Below are positions 25,812-32,487 of a stretch of DNA of 32,487 bases, in pieces. The notes under the pieces are model-generated. The model was not told the origin of the DNA. It made no database searches and worked only from the letters and a program-made list of their open reading frames with translations. This stretch comes from an uncultured Pelagibacteraceae bacterium (GTDB lineage Bacteria > Pseudomonadota > Alphaproteobacteria > Pelagibacterales > Pelagibacteraceae): the NCBI GenBank assembly GCA_902597055.1, contig CACJWG010000007.1, positions 1-32,487 on the forward strand, read 5' to 3'. Every line of letters begins with the position of its first letter. The first letter of the stretch is position 1. The position numbers were made by a program, and so were the translations under genes.

Positions 25812-26243
25812 TTTCTCTGCCCTACTTTGAAATGCGTCAGCAATTTTATCAAGACCGTATTTAAATGATTTATTCATAAAAATATTTAAGAATTTATTTT
25901 TTAATTCAAAATCCAGATCAAAAGTTACCTCTGTAAAATTCTCTTTTTGATCAAATTTCCACTTATTCTCTAAATATTTTAAAGGTCCTTCAATATTTTT
26001 TACGTAAATAATACTCTCCTTTTTATCAAATTTAACATCACTCTTATAAGTGTCTTTAAAAGGACCTTTGCCGATTGTTAAGTCAGCCTCGATATATTGA
26101 AAATTACCCGCAGACTCATCCTTATATATGTGAGCATTTAAACAATATGGAATAAATTTTGGGTATTCTTCAATATTGAGAACAAGATCGATTAAATCTT
26201 TTTTGGAACAATTAATGTTTCTCTTTATCGAAGCTTTTGGCAT
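25794..26243 (-). CDS. Coq10/RatA-like START-domain protein
   Basis: A 149-residue lipid-binding-fold (polyketide cyclase/START) protein. In alphaproteobacteria the orthologues are annotated as Coq10-like ubiquinone-binding chaperones, while E. coli RatA was described as a ribosome-associated toxin. Visible family pattern: the start [27 protein letters not shown] (20-34), [29 protein letters not shown] and the C-terminal helix [20 protein letters not shown]. Its position directly after lipA is the usual one and favours the respiratory role. The first 32 bp lie inside the lipA coding region in another frame, but the early MPK start matches the family well. Confidence 0.88.
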   Translation of the reverse strand: MPKASIKRNINCSKKDLIDLVLNIEEYPKFIPYCLNAHIYKDESAGNFQYIEADLTIGKGPFKDTYKSDVKFDKKESIIYVKNIEGPLKYLENKWKFDQKENFTEVTFDLDFELKNKFLNIFMNKSFKYGLDKIADAFQSRAEKLFNKV

Positions 26244-27162
26244 TAGAAGTTATTCTATTTTTTTTCAATTTAGCAAAGTCTTCGTCTGCATGATAAGACG
26301 ATCTTGTTAATGGAGACGAAGATACTAATAGAAAACCTTTTGCTTTAGCGATAACTTCTAAATCTTTAAATTCACTTGGATCATAGTATCGTTGAAGTGG
26401 AAAGTGCTTAACAGATGGTTGTAAATACTGTCCGATTGTTAAGAAATCAACATTAGCAGATCTTAAATCGTCCATTACTTGTAAAATTTCATCCTTTGTT
26501 TCACCCATACCAACCATTATTCCAGACTTGGTAAAAGTTTCTTGATTTATTTGTTTAGCGTTTTTTAATAGTTCAAGTGATGAAAAATATCTAGATCCAG
26601 GTCTTACCTTTAAGTATAAACTTGGAACAGTTTCGATATTATGATTAAAAACATCTGGCATTGCTTCCAAAACTCTTTTGTAGGCTTCTCCCTTTCTTAA
26701 AAAATCAGGAGTTAAAACTTCAATTGTTGTTTCTGGATTAGCTTCTCTTGTAGACTTGATAGTTTCATAAAAATGATTTGAGCCACCATCTTTGAGATCA
26801 TCTCTATCAACAGAGGTAATTACTACATGACGCAAGTTCAATCTTTTTACCGCCAAGGCTATTTTTTTTGGTTCAAAAGGGTCCAATTTTTCTGGTCTTC
26901 CAGTTTTAACATCACAAAATGCACATGCTCTTGTACATGTGTCCCCCATAATCATAAAAGTTGCATGTCTTTTGCTCCAACATTCAGTAATGTTTGGACA
27001 ATTTGCTTCCTCACAAACTGTAACTAATTTTTGTTGGTTGACTATACTTTTTGTAAGAAAAAATTCTTTACTGTTTAAAAGTTTTGACTTAATCCAAGCT
27101 GGCTTTTTTTTAATTGGATTAATTTGATTTTTTTGTTTTTCTGGATGTCTGATTTTATTCAT
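26212..27162 (-). CDS. lipA: Lipoyl synthase LipA
   Basis: Radical-SAM enzyme that inserts sulfur atoms into protein-bound octanoyl groups to form lipoate for the 2-oxoacid dehydrogenases and the glycine cleavage system. With the ATG at 27162 it has 316 residues. The auxiliary cluster ligands are C50, C55, C61 ([12 protein letters not shown]), the SAM cluster ligands are C76, C80, C83 (CTRACAFC), and the C-terminal [13 protein letters not shown] holds the serine ligand. I prefer this start to an upstream one at 27204, because it gives the 8-bp overlap ATGAATAA with the ftsB-like gene. Usually pdhABC and lpd lie just upstream in this cluster; here they are absent. Confidence 0.96.
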   Translation of the reverse strand: MNKIRHPEKQKNQINPIKKKPAWIKSKLLNSKEFFLTKSIVNQQKLVTVCEEANCPNITECWSKRHATFMIMGDTCTRACAFCDVKTGRPEKLDPFEPKKIALAVKRLNLRHVVITSVDRDDLKDGGSNHFYETIKSTREANPETTIEVLTPDFLRKGEAYKRVLEAMPDVFNHNIETVPSLYLKVRPGSRYFSSLELLKNAKQINQETFTKSGIMVGMGETKDEILQVMDDLRSANVDFLTIGQYLQPSVKHFPLQRYYDPSEFKDLEVIAKAKGFLLVSSSPLTRSSYHADEDFAKLKKNRITSNAKSFDKEKH

Positions 27163-27451
27163 TTTCAACAATATAGGTATTCTCACCTTTTTTTCCAACA
27201 ACAAATTTGTCCCTTATTAAAATTTCAAGGTAATCTTTGTCTAAATTCTCACCAATAAGACTATTAATTTTTTTCACCTTTGTTATTTCATTAGTTAAAA
27301 ACAGTTTTTTCTTTAAGAGATTTTCAAATTGATCTTTTTTATCTAGATACGCAAATAATCCTCTGTTACCCCCAAGTAAATTTAATGAAAAATAAATAAT
27401 TAATATTATTGGAAGTATAAATATAATATTTTTTTTAATAACATTTATCAT
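27155..27451 (-). CDS. ftsB: FtsB/DivIC-family septum formation protein
   Basis: A small bitopic division protein expected to bridge FtsL and FtsQ at the septum. The 98 residues have an N-terminal membrane segment (about 8-26), a short [11 protein letters not shown] linker typical of the family, a coiled coil (about 38-66, [20 protein letters not shown]), and a C-terminal segment [23 protein letters not shown] like the FtsB IRxxLGxxxxGE tail. Its ATG overlaps the eno stop (ATGA). Sequence conservation is low in this family, but the position between eno and lipA supports the call. Confidence 0.88.
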   Translation of the reverse strand: MINVIKKNIIFILPIILIIYFSLNLLGGNRGLFAYLDKKDQFENLLKKKLFLTNEITKVKKINSLIGENLDKDYLEILIRDKFVVGKKGENTYIVENE

Positions 27452-28704
27452 TTCAATTTAGCCATATTTTTACTTTTTATAAGGTCAGCTTCTATTCTCA
27501 ATAACTGATTAAATTTTGCAACCCTTTCTGATCTACATAATGAGCCAGTTTTTATTTGATTTGAATTAGTTCCAACTGCTAAATCAGATATAAATGTATC
27601 TTCTGAGTCGCCTGATCTATGAGAAATGATAGTTGTATAACCTATATTTTGGGCAAATCTTATAACATCTAAGGTCTCAGAAACTGTACCGATTTGATTC
27701 AGCTTAATTAAAATAGAATTCGATGATTGATATAAAAAACCCTTTTTCAATCTTTGAAGATTAGTTACATAAAGATCATCTCCTACGATCTGTATTTTTT
27801 TTTCTTTTTTATATAAATCAGACCATGATTTCCAATCGTTTTCCGCGAAAGGATCTTCAATAGATTTTATTTTAAATCTTTTAATTATTTTTGAGTAGAA
27901 TAATATTGTATCTTTGTATGAGATATATCTTTTTGAGTCTATTGCATATTTGTTATTTTTAAAAAGTTCATTTGCAGCAACGTCTAGACATATTGATACA
28001 TCTTTTCCGTTAACAAAACCTGCCTTTTTAATAGCGTTCGAGATTAACTTTAATGCTTCCTCATTTTTTGAGATCATTGGAGCAAAACCGCCTTCATCTC
28101 CGACGGATGTAGATAAATTTTTACTGATAAGTAATTTTTTCAAACTTTGTATTACTAAAAAACAAATATTCATTGCCTCGCTAAAAGTCTTTGCTTTATC
28201 AGGTCTAATCATAAATTCTTGAATTTTTAAACCATTATTGGCATGTGCGCCTCCATTGATGATGTTCATAAGAGGGAAAGGTAATTTAAAATTTTTTTTA
28301 ATTAAAAAGTTTTTATACAATGGTATTTTTTTCAACTTTGCTGATAATTTTTTAACAGCAATAGATACAGATAAAATTGCATTTGCACCTAATTTATTTT
28401 TTTGCTTTGTTCCGTCTAATTTAATAAGAATTGAGTCGATCAATTCTTGATTATGAACATTTTTATTTAGAATTTTTTTTGAAATTATTTTATTTACATT
28501 TGATACAGCAGAAAAAACACTTTTTCCTAAATATTTTTTATTTGTAACATCTCTTTTTTCAAATGCTTCATATGAACCAGTTGATGCTCCTGAAGGACAA
28601 ATAGCTTTTGAAGAAACTTTTCCACAAAATATTTCTGTTTCGATTGTTGGCATGCCTCTACTATCAAATATTTGCCTTGAAACTACTTTTGTAATTTTTG
28701 ACAT
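27448..28704 (-). CDS. eno: Enolase
   Basis: Interconverts 2-phosphoglycerate and phosphoenolpyruvate. The 418 residues are slightly shorter than the ~430 norm. Visible motifs are SRGMPTIETEI, CPSGASTGSYEAFEKRD, INGGAHANNGLKIQEFMI, VGDEGGFAP, SIEDPFAENDW, VGDDLYVTN and the catalytic SHRSGDSEDTFISDLAVG. Metal ligands and catalytic Lys (ILIKLNQIGT) are intact. It is Lys-rich like its neighbours, and sits between kdsA (11 bp) and ftsB (4-bp overlap). Confidence 0.97.
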   Translation of the reverse strand: MSKITKVVSRQIFDSRGMPTIETEIFCGKVSSKAICPSGASTGSYEAFEKRDVTNKKYLGKSVFSAVSNVNKIISKKILNKNVHNQELIDSILIKLDGTKQKNKLGANAILSVSIAVKKLSAKLKKIPLYKNFLIKKNFKLPFPLMNIINGGAHANNGLKIQEFMIRPDKAKTFSEAMNICFLVIQSLKKLLISKNLSTSVGDEGGFAPMISKNEEALKLISNAIKKAGFVNGKDVSICLDVAANELFKNNKYAIDSKRYISYKDTILFYSKIIKRFKIKSIEDPFAENDWKSWSDLYKKEKKIQIVGDDLYVTNLQRLKKGFLYQSSNSILIKLNQIGTVSETLDVIRFAQNIGYTTIISHRSGDSEDTFISDLAVGTNSNQIKTGSLCRSERVAKFNQLLRIEADLIKSKNMAKLK

Positions 28705-28715
28705 TAAATAATAAC

Positions 28716-29539
28716 TTAGTTTTTAATTAGTTTATCAATCTCAAGCAATTTATTTACCAAGCTATCCATTTCATTCAATGGAACCATATTTGGACCATCA
28801 GACGGAGCATTATCTGGATCTTGATGTGTTTCAATAAAAACAGCAGCTATTCCAACAGCAACTGCCGCTCTTGATAAGTGAGAAACAAATTTTCTTTCAC
28901 CCCCACTTTTATCACCCATTCCTCCCGGTTGTTGAACTGAGTGAGTTGCATCAAAAACTATAGGATACCCCGTTTGAGCCATTATTGGTATTGATCTCAT
29001 ATCAGAAACTAATGTGTTATAACCAAAACTCGCTCCTCTTTCCGTTATTAAGATATTGCTATTACCTGTGTCTGATATTTTCTTTACTACATTTGACATA
29101 TCCCATGGAGCAAGAAATTGACCTTTTTTAACATTAATAATCTTATTTGTTTTAGCGGCAGCTACTAACAAATCAGTTTGTCTGCATAAAAAAGCTGGAA
29201 TTTGGAGGACATCAACATGATTTGCAACAATAGAACATTGCTCTACATTGTGAATGTCAGTAAGAATTGGAACATTTAATTGTTTTTTAATTTCATCAAA
29301 TATTGGTAAAGATTTTTCTAGACCTGCTCCTCTTTTGCTTTTAAGACTAGTTCTGTTGGCTTTATCAAAAGATGTTTTGTAAATAAAACCTATATTATAT
29401 TTTTTAGAAATTTCTGATATTTTTCCTGCAATATCAAGAGCATGTTGCTCGTTCTCAAGTTGACATGGTCCTGCAATTAAACATATCTTTTCTTTATTTG
29501 AAATTTTTATTCCATCACAATTTACTGTAATATTTTTCA

Positions 29540-29540
<1 letters not shown>
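28716..29540 (-). CDS. kdsA: 3-deoxy-8-phosphooctulonate synthase (KDO-8-P synthase), metal-type
   Basis: Condenses PEP with arabinose-5-phosphate to make the KDO precursor of lipopolysaccharide. The 274 residues show IAGPCQLEN (C27), FIYKTSFDKANRTS (53-66), QIPAFLCRQTDLL, INVKKGQFLAPW, ERGASFGYN, DATHSVQQPGG, ETHQDP and SDGPNM. The Cys in GPC is the ligand of metal-dependent enzymes such as that of Aquifex; the E. coli type has Asn there. The ATG overlaps the pyrG stop by one base (TAATG). Its presence implies a KDO-containing LPS. Confidence 0.96.
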
Positions 29541-31165
<1,625 letters not shown>

Positions 31166-31196
31166 TTATAAGCTTTTTTTTGTAAAATTAAAAGAA

Positions 31197-31502
31197 TTAA
31201 TTATTGTTATCAGGTATTTTTGGTGCGTCTTTATCTAGATTTTCGTCCACTGTATCAATTAATGATTTTTCAGGACTTAATTTTTGATTCGATAGAATAG
31301 TCAGACCTAAACTACAAATTATAAATAATGTTGCTACAATAGCAGTACTTTTAGTCAAAAAATTGCCTGCAGTTTTGGAAAACATGTAACTTTCTTGTGA
31401 TACACCAATTCCTAATGCGCCACCCTCTGATTTCTGAAATAAAACGAGAATTACTAAAATAATAGCAAGCACAATGTTTATCGTTAGCAAAATATTTTCC
31501 AT
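31197..31502 (-). CDS. secG: Preprotein translocase subunit SecG
   Basis: Small accessory subunit of the SecYEG channel. The 101 residues have two membrane helices (about 3-21 and 53-71) around the conserved cytoplasmic loop LVLFQKSEGGALGIG (20-34), followed by an acidic C-terminal tail. The gene starts 5 bp after the tpiA stop; the tpiA-secG-pyrG order is typical of many bacteria and supports the identity. Confidence 0.94.
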   Translation of the reverse strand: MENILLTINIVLAIILVILVLFQKSEGGALGIGVSQESYMFSKTAGNFLTKSTAIVATLFIICSLGLTILSNQKLSPEKSLIDTVDENLDKDAPKIPDNNN

Positions 31503-31507
31503 GGGAA

Positions 31508-32248
31508 CTAATTATACGTTTTTTTTACTATATCAATAAATTTTTTAGAGTTTTGGGAAGCTCCACCAATTAAAAAACCATCAAGGTTAGTTATATTTTT
31601 TAAATTTCTTATATTTTCAGGATTTACAGATCCACCGTATAAAATCTTTGGTAATTTACCTTTAAATTTTTTTTTAATAAATTCAACCGTTTGTTCAAGT
31701 TCATCAATTTTAGGAATTTTTCCAGTACCAATTGACCAAACAGGCTCATAAGCAACAAATATATTGGACTTTTTTTTAATCTTTTTTAAACCAAGTTTAA
31801 TTTGTTTTGATAAAATCGATTTTGTTTTTTTTTTCTTTTTTTCAGCCAAAGTTTCACCAATACAAAAAATAACTTTTAATTTTGCCTTAATAGCACTTTT
31901 AATTTTAAGATTTATAAGTTTGTCTGTTTCACCTTTTTGTCTATTTTCTGAATGACCTAAAATGACATAGTTGGCGCCAGAACTTTTAAGCATTTTTGAA
32001 TTTACAAAACCTGTATGTGAACCATAATCTTCACTTTCATGGCAATTCTGTCCTCCAATATCTATTAAGCAATTTTCAAATTTCTTTAAAAAAGAAGAGA
32101 TTAAAGTATTTGGGGGACAATAAATTAATCTTCCTTTCTTAATTTCTTTAGATTTTGAAAATCTAATAACTTTATTCAATGTATTTAATGATTTTAAGTT
32201 TCCATACATTTTCCAATTAGCTATGAAATACATAATTTTATTTGTCAT
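31508..32248 (-). CDS. tpiA: Triose-phosphate isomerase
   Basis: Interconverts glyceraldehyde-3-phosphate and dihydroxyacetone phosphate. The 246 residues show the whole active site: N11 and K13 (ANWKM), H99 (ILGHSENR), E168 (AYEPVWSIGTG) and the phosphate loop YGGSVNPEN with LIGGAS. A second in-frame ATG at codon 6 would also leave the active site intact; the first is used because it has a weak AAGA upstream and gives a normal length. First gene of the minus-strand cluster that ends with the Coq10-like gene. Confidence 0.96.
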   Translation of the reverse strand: MTNKIMYFIANWKMYGNLKSLNTLNKVIRFSKSKEIKKGRLIYCPPNTLISSFLKKFENCLIDIGGQNCHESEDYGSHTGFVNSKMLKSSGANYVILGHSENRQKGETDKLINLKIKSAIKAKLKVIFCIGETLAEKKKKKTKSILSKQIKLGLKKIKKKSNIFVAYEPVWSIGTGKIPKIDELEQTVEFIKKKFKGKLPKILYGGSVNPENIRNLKNITNLDGFLIGGASQNSKKFIDIVKKTYN

Positions 32249-32304
32249 AATTCTTTTTTTAATCTATAGATTTGATTTTATAGATCAATAAATTATCATA
32301 TATA
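32249..32304. promoter_or_regulatory. Divergent promoter region tpiA / ppiD-like gene
   Basis: Only 56 bp separate the two start codons, so promoters for both must overlap here or lie within the genes. It holds a 12-bp palindrome AATCTATAGATT (32261-32272) and a second TATAGAT (32279-32285). A TATAAT touches the plus-strand ATG (32301-32306). No convincing -35/-10 pair can be fixed. Confidence 0.35.
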
Positions 32305-32487
32305 ATGTTAAATAAGTTAAAAAATTTCTCAAAAAGTAAACTTGGAGCTGTTGTAGTATTTATTGTTGCCTTGCCTTTTGTATTTTTTGGAATGGGTAGC
32401 GTTTTTCAAAACAAAGATACAAATAATGTAGCAAAGATTGACAATTATAACGTTTCAACTAAAAATTTTACAAATCACATAAGTTCA
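32305..32487 (+). CDS. ppiD: PpiD/SurA_N-type periplasmic peptidyl-prolyl isomerase, 3' end outside window
   Basis: Only the first 61 codons are in the window. They encode a short basic stretch (MLNKLKNFSKSKLG), a membrane anchor (about 13-33, AVVVFIVALPFVFFGMGSVF) and the start of a periplasmic domain with VAKIDNYNVSTKNF, which matches the VAxVNGxxISxxxF start of the SurA_N fold. This layout is that of PpiD, an inner-membrane-anchored foldase for exported proteins. A divergent position next to tpiA is common for ppiD in alphaproteobacteria. The isomerase domain itself cannot be seen, so the name is by analogy. Confidence 0.75.
   Translation, partial: MLNKLKNFSKSKLGAVVVFIVALPFVFFGMGSVFQNKDTNNVAKIDNYNVSTKNFTNHISS

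Noticed and set aside
25794-26243. RatA toxin as half of a toxin-antitoxin pair
   Set aside because: No RatB-like partner is adjacent, and the position after lipA is the standard one for the Coq10-like housekeeping protein in alphaproteobacteria.
27163-27204. Upstream start for lipA
   Set aside because: It would overlap ftsB by 50 bp and adds residues not typical of LipA; the ATG at 27162 has the compact overlap common in this window.

Overview
The window looks like a stretch of chromosome from a SAR11 / Pelagibacterales-type alphaproteobacterium. The evidence is strong A+T richness, Lys/Asn/Ile-rich proteins, very short or negative intergenic spacing, short versions of standard proteins, and alphaproteobacterial gene orders (ntrYX-trkA; tpiA-secG-pyrG-kdsA-eno-ftsB...lipA-coq10-like). 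There is no sign of phage, transposon, integron, CRISPR or toxin-antitoxin islands. No stretch longer than 300 bases lacks a gene.

Layout. (1) 1-5732, minus strand: a phosphate regulon, transcribed pstS-pstC-pstA-pstB-phoU-phoB; phoB runs off the left edge. Candidate tandem 11-bp Pho boxes precede pstS and, after an intrinsic terminator, also pstC. (2) 5733-12427, minus: valS-ilvD-manC-phoR, coupled by TAATG overlaps or a 4-bp gap. The phosphate sensor kinase thus sits at the end of a housekeeping operon, next to but apart from its regulon. (3) 12545-12745, plus: tRNA-Cys(GCA) and tRNA-Asn(GTT). An XRE regulator (minus) converges on them with a 2-bp gap. (4) 13289-17546, minus: the bztABCD/aapJQMP amino-acid ABC transporter, with its own promoter, a structured leader and a terminator between bztA and bztB. 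(5) 17710-23712, minus: ntrY-ntrX-trkA-trkH followed by tRNA-Arg(TCT). (6) 23746-25811, plus: ispDF-pgpA-pncC. (7) 25794-32248, minus: tpiA-secG-pyrG-kdsA-eno-ftsB-lipA-coq10-like. (8) 32305 to the right edge, plus: the start of a ppiD/surA-like periplasmic foldase.

How the genes work together. Two high-affinity nutrient uptake systems (phosphate and amino acids) share one architecture: binding protein, strong stem-loop with T tract, then membrane and ATPase genes. This should give excess binding protein over the permease. Two of the few two-component systems expected in such a reduced genome (PhoR/PhoB and NtrY/NtrX) are both here, and NtrX lacks the sigma-54 contact motif. The right half is a condensed version of the alphaproteobacterial envelope/central-metabolism cluster, with pdh/lpd and dusB-ntrBC absent from their usual positions.

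No clearly novel multi-gene system is visible. The points most worth following are regulatory: the duplicated Pho-box/attenuator layout, the bztA leader, the GAFTGA-less NtrX, and a TrkH without the fourth pore glycine. All calls come from reading the sequence; no database or folding computation was run.
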